This document shows, piece by piece, positions 10,516-22,300 of a stretch of DNA of 64,000 nt. This DNA comes from Lagopus muta. Taxonomy: Eukaryota; Chordata; Aves; Galliformes; Phasianidae. Both the position numbers and the translations under genes were made by a program. Positions within the stretch are counted from its first letter, which is position 1, and every line of letters begins with the position of its first letter. The notes under the pieces are model-generated. The model saw nothing but the letters and a program-made list of their open reading frames with translations, did no database searches and was not told where the DNA came from. The stretch lies in NCBI RefSeq assembly GCF_023343835.1, contig NC_064468.1:310001-374000 (forward strand). The letters are read 5' to 3'.

Positions 10516-11242
10516 GGCAGACAACCAGGCTGCCGCTTCGGGCACGGCAGCCAGGCGGGATCTGCTCCGGCAGGGCGGCCTGGGCCTCGCACTGCCTTCC
10601 TGAGCGGGCAGCCGGCTCCTAGCCTGGACGGGTGGCTGCTGGCCTGTCCGGGCTACCCAGGCCAGCCGGCTCTTGCCTGCCACAGTCCCCCGGCCGGCCC
10701 GGAGGGCTCCAGAAGAGCAGAGCTACACGGGCCGGCCAGCCACCGCCTTTCGCCTGGCTGCGCTGCCCTGAGCGGCCCGCCGGCTTCCGGCCTGGCCCAG
10801 CTGGCTGCCAGGAGGCTTCGGGCCTCCTAAGGGTTCCCCAGGTCAGCGCTTTGAGGGCTGCTTCGGCCCGGTTCTGCGACCTGCGGGGCGGAGGGACGTC
10901 GCAGAATCCGCGCCTCTGGAAAAAGGGGACCCCAACAGAATGAAAAGCAGCGGCAACGGCCTGAGGAGAAGCCAAGGGATTGCTCAGAACGCCAGGTAAC
11001 ACGTCGCCATGCAGCGTCATGAGAATTGGCAGCCGCGAGTCCAATGGAACGGGAGAACGTCCGACAGGACAGGCCTCACCATGAGGCGCAGCGCAGCTGA
11101 GCAGCAGGGAGACGAAGAAGAGCCGACGAAGAAGAGCGGGCGAAGAAGAGCACGGGGTGACCTGCAGGAGCTCTGCTGCCTCCGTGAGCACAGAGTGCCC
11201 TGGGAACGCAGCTCTGCTCCTGCTCTGCAGCTCTGCTTCTCC
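10516..11242. other. GC-rich degenerate repeat and unassigned sequence
   Basis: 10,516-10,830 contains loosely repeated GCCGGCT / CAGCCAGGC-type words, a decayed G/C-rich tandem repeat. 10,831-11,242 is unique-looking sequence with a purine-rich GAAGAAGAG tract (11,110-11,152). It ends in a CTCTGC-rich tract that leads into the next minisatellite, like the tract before 25,477. I see no convincing exon. Confidence 0.5.
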
Positions 11243-12125
11243 TCTGGGGTCCCGATGGGGGATCTCGGGGGTCTTTATGCATCTCTATGGGGCTCCCTGT
11301 GTCCCTATGGGTCCCTGTGGGTCCCTATCGGATCTCTATGGGGTCCCTGTGGGTTGTCTGTTTGTCACTATGGGGTCTCTCTGTGTCCCTACAGGAACCC
11401 TATGGGGTCTCTCTGGGGTCCCTATGGGGTCTCTATGGGTTCTTTATGTGTCTCTATGGGGCTCGATGTGTCCCTATGGGGTCCCTATGGGGTCTCTCTG
11501 TGTCCCTATGGGGTCCCCATGTTTCCCTATGGGGTCCTCCTGTGGGTCCCTGTATTTTCCTATGGGGTCCCTATGCTATGGGGTCTGTCTGTGTCCCTAT
11601 GTGTCCCTTGGGGTCCCTATGGGGTCCCTATGGGGACTCTATGGGACCCCTAAGGTTTGTCCCTTTGTCCCTCTGGGATCCCTATGTGTCACTGTGTGTC
11701 CCTATGGGTCCCTATTGGGTCTCTATGGGGTCTCTCTTTGTCCCTATGTGTCTCCATGTATCTCTATCGGCTGGCTCCCTATGAGGTCTCTCTGTGTCCC
11801 TATGGGGTCCCTATGGGGTATCTAAGGGGTCTTTATGCATCTCTATGGGGCACGATGTGTCCCCCTGGGGACCCTATGGGGTCCCTATTTGTCCCTATGT
11901 GTCCCTATAGGGTCTCTCTCTGTCCCTACAGCGTCCCTATGGGGTCCCTATGGGTTCCCTATGGGGTATCTATGCGTCTCTTTGGGGCTCCATGTGTCCC
12001 TATGTGTACCTTTGGGGTCCCTATTTGTCCCTAGGTGTCCCTATGGGAACTCTATGGGGTCCCTATGGGTTGTCCGTGTGTCCCTATTGGGTCTCTCTGT
12101 GTTCCTATGGGGTCTCTCCTCCCTC
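11243..12125. repeat. 11-bp minisatellite, reverse orientation (CCTATGGGGTC)
   Basis: About 80 degenerate units of CCTATGGGGTC with TCTCTGTGTCC variants, the reverse complement of the patch at 10,266-10,515. Plus-strand frames are open throughout because the unit has no stop. It ends at a CR1 fragment. Confidence 0.92.
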
Positions 12126-12131
12126 ACAGAC

Positions 12132-12292
12132 AGCCGTTGCCCCTCCTGTTTATACACTTCCTTCAAGCACTGCAAGGCCACCATGAGGTCTCCCTGGAGC
12201 CTTGTCTGCTCCAAGCTAAACAAGCCCAGCTCCCTCAGCCTTTCCTCATAGCAGAGGTGCTCCAGCCCTCCGATCATCTTAGAGGTGATGCT
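12132..12292 (-). mobile_element. CR1 LINE fragment (reverse)
   Basis: Carries the CR1 3'-region words in reverse complement (AAGCCCAGCTCCCTCAGCCT, CATAGCAGAGGTGCTCCAGC). About 160 bp, lacking both CR1 ends. Confidence 0.8.
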
Positions 12293-12660
12293 GCATATCA
12301 GTGTGCATTGCACGAGGGTGTGTGCAGGGTGTTTGCACGTGAATGTCACTTTTGCACGTGTGTGTGTGTGCGCACGGCTGTGTGCAGGGCTGCAGCTGCG
12401 CTCGTGTCTTCATGCGTGTTGCTGTGCAAAGGGGTGGGTTTGCACACGGGTGTGTGTGTGCGCGAACACGGGGCTGTGCATCGAGGTCTTTGCACAAGGC
12501 TGTGTGGTTTTGCACACGGTTGTGTGCACACGGATGGAGTGTGCACACAGGGCCGTGCGAGGATGTGCTTGTGCGTGTGGATGCACAGCGGTGTGTGCAG
12601 GGAAGTCCTTGCACGTGGGTGTGCGGTTCTGCACAGGGCTGTGCACACAGAGCTGCGTGC
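12293..12660. repeat. Degenerate TGCAC / GTGTGTG repeat
   Basis: Irregular tandem words such as TTTGCACACGG, TGTGTGTGCGC and GGGCTGTGCA. Because of the repeat, both strands give long Cys/Val- or His/Thr-rich open frames. This is low-complexity sequence, not a gene. Confidence 0.75.
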
Positions 12661-13141
12661 AAGGGAGCAGCGGAGGTTCCTGGGAACAGGAGATGCCTGG
12701 GAGAGGCAGAACTCACACCAGAGTGCCGGAGAGCACAGGGCCGGGAAGCACAGCTCCGCAGCACTGCGCTGTGCACAGCAGCCTGCAGGATGGCACCGAC
12801 GGAACCAGGACATGGCGTCACACCAGGCGCTGCAAAGGAAAAGCTCCATCGCAGCCCACACAGGGACAGGCAGGCAGGCGCTGGGGAGGGCTGCACGACA
12901 GAGGGGCGCCTTCTGAGCGCCACGACCTGGAGCGCTGTCTGTGGGCAGAGCAGTGCCGGGATGGCAGCGTGGCGGTCCTAAGTGCAGAGATGCTGCTCTG
13001 GACCAACAGCCCAGAGGAAACGCCGTCCTTTTGGGGAACTTGGCTCATTGTACACTCAGCATAAAGCAAAAAGTACTCAGCGCTGCCCTGGGAAACTCAG
13101 CAATCTCTACGGCATCGTTCTCTGAGTTAGCATGCCATGTT
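12661..13141. other. Unassigned spacer downstream of the minus-strand gene
   Basis: Moderately GC-rich, apparently unique sequence. I see no splice-flanked exon, transposon end or tandem structure. It lies beyond the poly(A) signals of both convergent genes. Confidence 0.4.
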
Positions 13142-13147
13142 TTTATT
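13142..13147 (-). terminator. Poly(A) signal of the minus-strand gene
   Basis: TTTATT on the plus strand is AATAAA on the minus strand, about 97 bases after the predicted stop codon at 13,246-13,244. The position suits a short 3' UTR. Confidence 0.65.
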
Positions 13148-13243
13148 GACTACAACCAAAGTTGGAGTGCCGAGTTGGGCGGCACTCGGAGCGCTGCCCT
13201 GCAACGCCGCGCACTGCAGCGCTGCCTGCTGATGCTCCTCCTC

Positions 13244-15780
13244 TCAGTCGTGCAGCTGCAGCTTCTGCATCATCTCCACCAGGCTGTTCATGGCGGAGGA
13301 CTGGAAAGAAACAGAGCGAGTGTAGAAACAGGACAGCGCTTCCCTTGGGAAATCTCTTCCATGTCTGACAGACGGAGGCCCTGACAACAACAAGAGCCGC
13401 GTCTGTGCTCACCGAGGACTCACCTCTGCACGTGCAGCTGCGGCTCTCAGAGAAGCCTTCTTCAGTTCTGCTCTCCTTTGTTTCTGGCGTTGTCTTCTTG
13501 CTATCAGGCAAGAAAAAAAAAAGAGGAATTTCTTTTGTCAACAGCAAAACTGCAGAAACGTGGGTACCGTAAAAGCAGACGGCAGAAAAAAAAGACAAAG
13601 GAAATTGGACGAGGAACCCCCCAGTGAATGACCTTTCCAGTGGGACGTGCAGAAGACCACCATGCAGTTAAAGAGACGGGGTTGCACATTCTGGCACCTG
13701 GCTGCCTTCAGACTTGGCAGCCTTCAACCCATTTCCCCTCGACACAAAAGGAAAAGGCAAAGCAGACCCTGAGCAAACTCAGCGTGCTGGCAAAGGGCAG
13801 CAGCTCAGCACAGCGGTACACAGCCCTGCTCACCTCTGCGCCCGGAGCTCCGCGCTGCGGCAGGCCCAGGCTGCGCTGCTGGAGCCGGCACGCTGCCTCC
13901 GCTCTCAGCCCTCGCTCTCTTGTGGGCAGGCAGCTGCGCTGCTGCTGGTGTCCCTTCCTCCAAGGCCTTGCGTTTGCATCCAGCCTGGGCCTTGCCGACG
14001 GAGCGGGGGCACGCGGCAGGGGAAGCTCTTCCCCCTGTGCTGGGACCTGCTCTGCCAGGAAGCCCTCCAGCCTGGAGAGGAGCTGGAGCTCTCTCAGGGA
14101 GACAAGCTCTCTCGGAACGCCCCTGCTGCACCACCTTCACGTGGAGATGGCCGTTTGGCTCAGCACCGATCTCTGTGAAAAGACAAGAAGCAACGAGATT
14201 GAACCAGGGCGCACTGCTGCTTTCAGTCTGCAGAATGGGCCGCGATGCTGGGACATCTCATCTGGAGTGTTCACAGTCACGGAGCTTGGGATCTCAGGTG
14301 AACTGTGGGCTCCCATTTCTAATCAGTGCAGGAATGCTCACTGTGCTTATGACCACAGCCAGCACACAGTGACAACAGTCCCAGGAAAGAACAGGCACAA
14401 AGCCTGATTAGAAAGGCAGTGCACCAAGCCCCGATGCCTGCTGGGTGTCTGTACCTCTCTTGGCTGCCACGTCCCATTCTGTGCTCCTGCCCTGCCTTTC
14501 CGCATGGCTGCGCTTCAGAGGGAGGCTGGCCTCAGCTTCTGACAGAAAGAAAGCAGGAAAGACATGAAGAGCAGCTCCTTGGAGGAAGACTTGGGCACAG
14601 TCAGACACAAACTGCTGCTCTTCAAGCGCAGTTTCTTCAATTTCCTTTCCACTGCTACAGCGTTGTGCCACTTGTGCAGTCAGCACAGATCTGCAGCGCC
14701 CTTTCCTCTCTCCTCCATCACACACAGCCCTGCACGCAGCCCTCCTTAGAGGCAGCACCCGCAGCACAGCTCACAGCAGCTCCTTACCTGCGGAGGCTTT
14801 CCGCTTCCCCCCGTGCCCAGCACCATCCCACGGACACGCAGGCTCCGTCCCTGCAACAACAGATCCAGTCTGACTGCACAGACACCAGGAGCAGCGCTGT
14901 CCTGTCAGCCCACACCCCCCCCAAATCCAAAAGACGCTGTTCTACAGCCAGAGCAGAAACTGATGTTCAAACTGCACTGCGCTTACACTAAGCACTACTG
15001 CTCTCCTTCCTGTCAGATGGCAGCAGAGGAACCCCGGACTGCCTGACAGCTCTGCAGAATGCAGAGCAAAGCTGCACCAGCAAACAAAACGCTACCGGCT
15101 GCAAACGTCGAGACACGGATCTCTTGTCCCTAGAGGGAATGCGCTCAGCTCTCAGCAGCACCACTTGCACACAGACTTCTGTCTCGCTGCTGCCATCGGC
15201 TGTCGCTGTCGGCCTTTCTCATGCTTCCACCGTGGTTACTGGACATCCCTACAGCACTGCACCCGCTCAGAAGTAACACTCCACATTCATCCCTCCATCC
15301 TTCACGACAGAGGACTGCAGAAACTCACTTTTGCGCGGCACTGAGGACGGCCCGTCCCCATCGCGTCCCTCTGTGCGCTGCCAGGCGCCGTGGGATCTCT
15401 GGCAGCCTGCTGGCTGCTGCTCCCCAACGCGGGGAACCGCGCCGCGCTGCTTCTGAGGAGAGAAAGAAGAAACGTTGGAGGGAACGGGCAGCCAAGGTTT
15501 GCAGACAGCTTCCAGGTCGGGCCAGAGCTGGGACGGCAGAGTGCTGACACCTTCTTCATCACTAAGGGAAAATACGGCCTGAGCCGTGCCCACGCCATCA
15601 GCAGCGCGCGCAGCATCCAACTGGTTCCTGAGGTCCCAAAGCACCTGCAGGGCTCCCCCTGCTCCAGCCGTTCCCTTCAACATGAGAAAAAGGAAGAAGA
15701 GCCAAGCCAAGGAAACCCAGCCCTACCTTTCCTCTCCCAGAGCAGGAAGCGGAACTGCGGTCGTCCCCTGCCTGAGACAT
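13244..15780 (-). CDS. Unrecognised six-exon gene encoding a basic, nuclear-type 237-aa protein
   Basis: Model, in transcript order: 15,780-15,727; 15,452-15,329; 14,850-14,788; 14,172-13,834; 13,500-13,424; 13,300-13,244. Every junction is GT-AG with good pyrimidine tracts (for example before 15,452, 14,172 and 13,300), and all phases (0,1,1,1,0) match without a stop until TGA. The ATG at 15,780 sits in GCGGCCATGT and is the first ATG if the exon begins at a plausible acceptor near 15,908. The protein has three basic clusters (GGKRKA at 73-78, CKRKALEE at 146-153, HKRAR at 164-168) that look like nuclear localisation signals. A Pro/Ala/Gly-rich disordered middle follows, and then a strongly helical Arg/Lys/Ala/Glu C-terminus (195-219) ending in NSLVEMMQKLQLHD. 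I do not recognise the family. It converges with the CCDC81-like gene. Alternative exons in the 15.5-15.7 kb intron cannot be excluded. Confidence 0.55.
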
Positions 15781-16385
15781 GGCCGCTGTCTCTGGGGAAG
15801 CTGAAGTTCCGAGGGCTGCGCGCAGGAACTTCTCTGCTCTTGGATCGAGCTGCTTCCCTCTGTCTTTGATTGCCTCGGTCTCTCAAAATCTCCTTTTGGA
15901 CAGGAACCCTGCAGAAAGGATCCACCAGTGAAACATCAGGAGGAAGAAGCATCTTCCCAGCTTTCTTCTGCGTCTCTCGAGGAGGGCAGCGTCTGGACGT
16001 CAGCTGGCTGCCAGAGCTGCCTGCCACCACGTCCAGTTTGGGTCTGACTGCCACGGCTTGTGCCAGCAAGCGCCCTTCTCCATCTCCTCAACAGCTCTGC
16101 ACCCAGCCACCCGTGGGGCAGGGGGCACGAGCTGTGCTCTGAGAAGCTTGTGCTCTCCCTGCTTTTCAATGTGCAACGTGAAGGCGGGGCTCAGCCGTGA
16201 ATTTCCAGGGGAGGAAGGACGTCTCATCATCCTCACTGAAACGTGGGATGGAAGCTGAACAAGAACCATTTCCCCTGCAAACAGCCGTGCTGAGGGGCAC
16301 CGCCGGAGCTGGCAACTGCTCCCCAGCCCAGCTTTTCTGCTGAGACACCTCCCGGCACCCAGCCGGCACCAACCCAGCTCACCTG

Positions 16386-16399
16386 GTAACCCAGGCAAC
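16386..16399 (+). promoter_or_regulatory. X-box-like RFX site at the edge of the inverted array
   Basis: GTAACC-CA-GGCAAC fits the RFX X-box consensus GTNRCC(N0-3)RGYAAC at every position. It lies about 600 bases upstream of the minus-strand gene's ATG. It adjoins a minus-strand splice donor (CCAG|GTGAGC, exon end at 16,383), which could end a 5' non-coding exon. Function is inferred from motif only. Confidence 0.4.
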
Positions 16400-19300
16400 A
16401 TATGGATCCTAATGGCTCCCTAAGGCACCCTATGGTTCCCTAAGGCACACTACAAATCCTAATGGGTCCCTAAGGCACCCTATGGGTCCCCATGGCTCCC
16501 TATGGATCCTAATGGCTCCCTAAGGCACCCTATATGTTTTCATGGAACCCTATGGCTCCTAACGTGTCCCTAAGGCACCCTGTGTGTCCTCGTGGCACCC
16601 TATAGGTCCCAATGCCACCCCAAAATTCTATTGGGTCTCTCAGGCACCCTAGGGATCCCCATGGCACTCTATATATCCTAATGGGTTCCTAAGGCACCCT
16701 ATGAATCCTAATGGGTCCCCATGTCACTCTATGGATCCCAACAGATCCCTAAAGCACCCTATGGTCCCGATGGCACACTATGGATCCTAATGGCTCCCTA
16801 AGGAACTTTGCGTATCCCCGTGGAAACCTATGGATCCTAACGGGTCCCTAAGGCACCCTATGGGTCCCCATAGCACCCTATGGATTCTAATGTTGCCCTA
16901 AGGCACCCTATATGTTTCCATGGCACCGTATGGCTCCTAAAGTGTCCCTAAGCCACCCTGTGCGTCCTCGTGGCACCCTATGGGTCCCAATGCCACCCTA
17001 AAATTCTAGTGGGTCCCTAAGGCACGCTGTGGGTCCCCATGGCACACGATAGATCCTAATGAGTCCCCATGGCACCCTATGAATCCTAATGGGTCCCTAT
17101 GTCACTCTGCATTTCCCCAGTGAACCCTATGCATCCTAACGGGTCCCTAAAGCACCCATGGATCCTAACTGATCCCCATGGCACCCGATGGATCCTAATG
17201 GCTCCCTAAGTCACTCTGTGTGTCCCCGTGGAACCCTATGCATCCTAACCGGTTCCTAAGGCACCCTATATGTCCCCATAGCACCCTATAGATTCTAATG
17301 GGTCCCTAAGGCACCCTATATGTTTACATGGAACGCAATGGCTCCTAACGTGTCCCTAAGGCTCCCTGTGAGTCCTCGTGGCACCCTATGGGTCCCCCTG
17401 GCACCCTATGTATCCTAATGTGTCCCTAAGGAACCCTAGGGGTCCCCCTGGCACCCTATGGATCCTAATAGCTCCCTAAGGCACCCTACAAATCCTAATG
17501 AGTCCCTAAGGCACCCTGTGGGTCCCCGTGGCACCCTATTGATCCTAATGGGTCCCTAAGGCACCCTATGGGTCCCCCTGGCACCCTACAAATCCTAATG
17601 GGTCCATAAGGCACCCTAGGGGTCCCCATGGCACCATATGGATCCCAATGGGTGCCCATAGCACCCTACAATTCCTAATGAGTCCCTAAGTCACCCTGGG
17701 TGTCCCCGTGGCACCCTATGTATCCTAATGGGTCCCTAAGGCACCCTATGGGTCCTCCTTGAACCCTATAGATCCTAATGGCTCCCTAAGGCACTCTGTG
17801 TGTCCCCGTGGAATCCTATGCATCCTAACGAGTCCCTAAGGCACCCTATGGGTCCCCATAGCACCCTATGGATTCTAATGGGTCCCTAAGGCACCATATA
17901 TGTTTCCATGGCACCGTATGGCTCCTAACGTGTCCCTAAGGCACCCTGTGTGTTCTCATGGCACCCTATGGATCCTAATGGCTCCCTGAGGCACCCTATG
18001 GGTCCCCCTGGCACCCTACAATTCCTAATGGGTCCATAAGGCACGCTAGGGGTCCCCATGGCACCATATGGATCCTAATGGGTCCCCATGGCACCCTACG
18101 TATCCTAATGGCTCCCTGAGGCACCCTATGAATCCCCCTGACACCCTATGTATCCTAATGTGTCCCTAAGGCACCCGATTGGCCCTCCTGGCACCCTACA
18201 AATCCTAATGAGTCACTAAGGCACCCTTTGGGTACCCGTGGCACCCTAGGGATCCTAATGGGTTCCGAATGCACACAATGAATCCTAATGGGTCCCTAGG
18301 GCACCCTATGTGTCCCCATGGCACCCTACAAATCCTAATGGGTCCATAAGGCACGCTAGTGGTCCCTATGGCACCATATGGACTCTAATGGGTTCCCATG
18401 GCACCCTACGGATCCTAATGGCTCCCTGAGGCACCCTATGAATCCCCCTGGCACCCTATGGCTCCTAAAGTGTCCCTAAGGCACCCTATGGGTCCCCCTT
18501 GAACCCTATGGATCTTAAAGGGTCCTTAAGGCACCCTAGGGGTCCCCATGGCACCCTATGGATCCTAATGGCTCCCTAAGGCACTCTGTGTGTCCCCATG
18601 GAACCCTATGCATCCAAACAAGTCCCTAAGGCACCCTATGGGTCCCCATAGCACCCTATGGATTCTAATGGGTCCCTAAGGCACCCTATATGTTTACATG
18701 GCACCCTATGGCTCCTAACGTGTCCCTAAGGCACTCTGTGTGTTCTCGTGGCATGCTATGGTGCCCCTGGAACCCTACACATTCTAATGGGTCCATAAGG
18801 CACCCTACGGGTCCCCATGGAACCATATGGATCCTAATTGGTCCCCATGGCACCCTATGCATCCTAATGGCTCCCTAAGGCACCCTAGGGGTCCCCATGG
18901 CACCATATGGATCCCAACGGGTCCCCATAGCACCCTACAAATCCTAATGAGTCACTAAGGCACCCTGTGTGTCCCCGTGGCACCCTATTGATCCTAACGG
19001 GTCCCTAAGGCACCCTATGGGTCCCCATGGCACCTTATGGATCCAAATGGGTCCCTAAGGCACTCTGTGTGTCCCCGTGGAACCCTATGCATCCTAACAA
19101 GTCCCTAAGGCACCCTATATGTCCCCATAGCACCCTATGGATTCTAATGGGTCCCTAAGGCACCCTATATGTTTCCATGGCATCCTATGGCTCCTAAAGT
19201 GTCCCTAAGGCACCCTATGAATCCCCAAGGCATCCTAAAATTCTAGTGGGTCCCTAAGGGTCCCCATGGCACCATATGGATCCTAACGGGTCCCCATAGC

Positions 19301-22300
19301 ACCCTACAAATTCTAATGAGTCACTAAGGCACCCTGTGTGTCCCCATGGCACCCTATTGATCCTAATGGGTCCCTAAGGCACCCTATGGGTCCCCATAGC
19401 ACCCTATGGATTCTAATGGCTCTCTAAGGCACCCTATATGTTTCCATGGCACCGTATGGCTCCTAACGTGTCCCTAAGGCACCCTGTGTGTCTTCCTGGC
19501 ACCCTATAGATCCTAATGGGTCCCTAAGGCACCCTATGGGTCCCCATGGCACCCTACAATTCCTAATGGGTCCATAAGGCAGCCTAGGGGTCCCCATGGC
19601 ACCATATGGACTCTAATGGATCCCCATGGCACCCTGTGGCTCCTAACGTGTCCCTAAGGCACCCTGTGTGTTCTTGTGGCATCCTATGGGTCCCCCTGGC
19701 ACCCTACAAATCCTAATGGCTCCCTAAGGCACCCTAGGGGTCCCCATGGCACCATATGGATCCTAATGGGTCCCCATGGCACCCTACAAATCCTAATGAG
19801 TCACTAAGGCACCCTGTGTGTCCCCGTGGCACCCTATTGATCCTAATGGGTTTCTAAGGCATCCTATGGGTCCCCCATGGCACCTTATGGATCCAAATGG
19901 GTCCCTAAGGCACTCTGTGTGTCCCCGTGGAATCCTATGCATCCTAACGAGTCCCTCAGGCACCCTATGGGTCCCCATAGCACCCTATGGATTCTAATGG
20001 GTCTCTAAGGCTCCCTATATGATTCCAAGGCACCGTATGGCTCCTAACGTGTCCCTAAGGCACCCTGTGTGTCTTCATGGCACCCTATGGATCCTAATGG
20101 GTCCCTAAGGCACCCTATGGGTCCCCATGGCACCCTACAATTCCTAATGGGTCCATAAGGCACCCTAGGGGTCCCCATGGCACCCTATGGATCCTAATGG
20201 CTCCCTAAGGCACCCTGTGTGTCCCCGTGGCACCCTATGGATCCGAATGAGTCCCTAAGGCACCCTATGGGTCCTCATGGCACCCGATGCATCCTAATGG
20301 CTCCCTAAGGCACTCTGTGTGTCCCCGTGGAACCCTATGCATCCTAACAAGTCCCTAAGGCACCCTATACGTCCCAATAGCACCCTATGGATTCTAATGG
20401 ATCCCTAAGGCACCCTATATGTTTACATGGCACCCTATGGTTCCTAACGTGTCCCTAAGGCACCCTATGTGTTCTCGTGGCAACCTATGGGACCTCCTGG
20501 CACCCTATGGATCCTCATGTGTCCCTAAGGCACCCTATGGGTCCCCCTGGAACCCTACAAATCCTAGTGGGTCCATAAGGCACCCTACGGGTCTCCATGG
20601 CACCATATGGATCCTAATGGGTCCCCATGGCACCCTACGGATCCTAATGGCTCCCTAAGGCACCCTAGGGGTCCCCATGGCACCTTATGGATCCTAATGG
20701 GTCCCCATGGCATCCTACAAATCCTAATGAGTCCCTAAGGCACCCTGTGGGTCCCCATGGCACCCGATGGATCCTAACTGGTCCCTAAGGCGCCCTATGG
20801 GTCCCCATGGCACCCGATGGATCCTAATGGGTCCCTAAGGCACTCTGTGTGTCCCCATGGAATCCTATGCATCTTAACGAGTCCCTAATACACCCTATGG
20901 GTCCCCATAGCACCCTATGGATTCTAATGGGTCTCTAAGGCACCCTATATGTTTCCAAGGCACTGTATGGCTCCTAACGTGTCCCTAAGGCACCCTCTGT
21001 GTCCTCATGGCACCCTATGGATCCTAATGGGTCCCTAAGGCACTCTGTGTGTCCCCATGGAATCCTATGCATCCTAACTGATCCCTAAGGCACCCTATGG
21101 GTCCCCATAGCACCCTATGGATTCTAATGGGTCCCTAAGGCACCCTATATGTTTCCATGGCACCCTATGGCTCCTAAAGTGTCCCTAAGGCACCCTATGA
21201 ATCCCCAAGGCATCCTAAAATTCTAGTGGGTCCCTAAGGCACCCTAGGGGTCCCCATTGCACCATATGGATCCTAACGGGACCCCATAGCACCCTACTAA
21301 TCCTAATGAGTCACTAAGGCACCCTGTGGGTCCCCGTGGCACCCTATTGATCCTAATGGGTCCCTAAGGCACCCTATGGGTCCCCATGGCACCTTATGGA
21401 TCCAAATGGGTCCCTAAGGCACTCTGTGTGTCCCCGTGGAATCCTATGCATCCGAACGAGTCCCTAAGGCACCCTATGGGTCCCCATAGCACCCTATGGA
21501 TTCTAATGGGTCTCTAAGGCACCCTATATGTTTCCAAGGCACCGTATGGCTCCTAACGTGTCCCTAAGGCACCCTCTGTGTCCTCATGGCACCCTATGGA
21601 TCCTAATGGGTCCCTAAGGCACCCTATGGGTCCCCATGGCACCCTACAATTCCTAATGGGTCCATAAGGCACCCCATGGGTCCCCATGGCACCATATGGA
21701 TCCTAATGTGTCCCCATGGCACCCTATGAATCCTAATGGCTCCCTAAGGCACACTGTGTGTCCCCGTGGCACCCTATGGATCCTAATGAGTCCCTAAGGC
21801 ACCCTATGGGTCCCCATGGCACCCGATGGATCCTAATGGCTCCCTAAGGCACTCTGTGTGTCCCCGTGGCACCCTACGGATCCGAATGAGTCCCTAAGGC
21901 ACCCTATGGGTCCTCATGGCACCCGATGCATCCTAATGGCTCCCTAAGGCACTCTGTGTGTCCCCGTGGAACCCTATGCATCCTAACAAGTCCCTAAGGC
22001 ACCCTATACGTCCCAATAGCACCCTATGGATTCTAATGGATCCCTAAGGCACCCTATATGTTTACATGGCACCCTATGGTTCCTAACGTGTCCCTAAGGC
22101 ACCCTGTGTGTTCTCGTGGCAACCTATGGGACCTCCTGGCACCCTATGGATCCTCATGTGTCCCTAAGGCACCCTATGGGTCCCCCTGGCACCCTACAAA
22201 TCCTAGTGGGTCCATAAGGCACCCTACGGGTCTCCATGGCACCATATGGATCCTAATGGGTCCCCATGGCACCCTACGGATCCTAATGGCTCCCTAAGGC

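Noticed and set aside
11009..12034. Long plus-strand open frames rich in Gly, Val, Leu, Ser, Cys, Pro, Tyr
   Set aside because: They lie in the 11-bp minisatellite, whose unit lacks stops on this strand in all frames; no promoter, splice context or non-repeat domain supports a gene.
12285..13064. Cys-rich open frames that look like a knottin or keratin-like protein
   Set aside because: The Cys periodicity comes from the TGCAC/TGTGTG repeat and appears on both strands; no signal peptide or splice-bounded exon.
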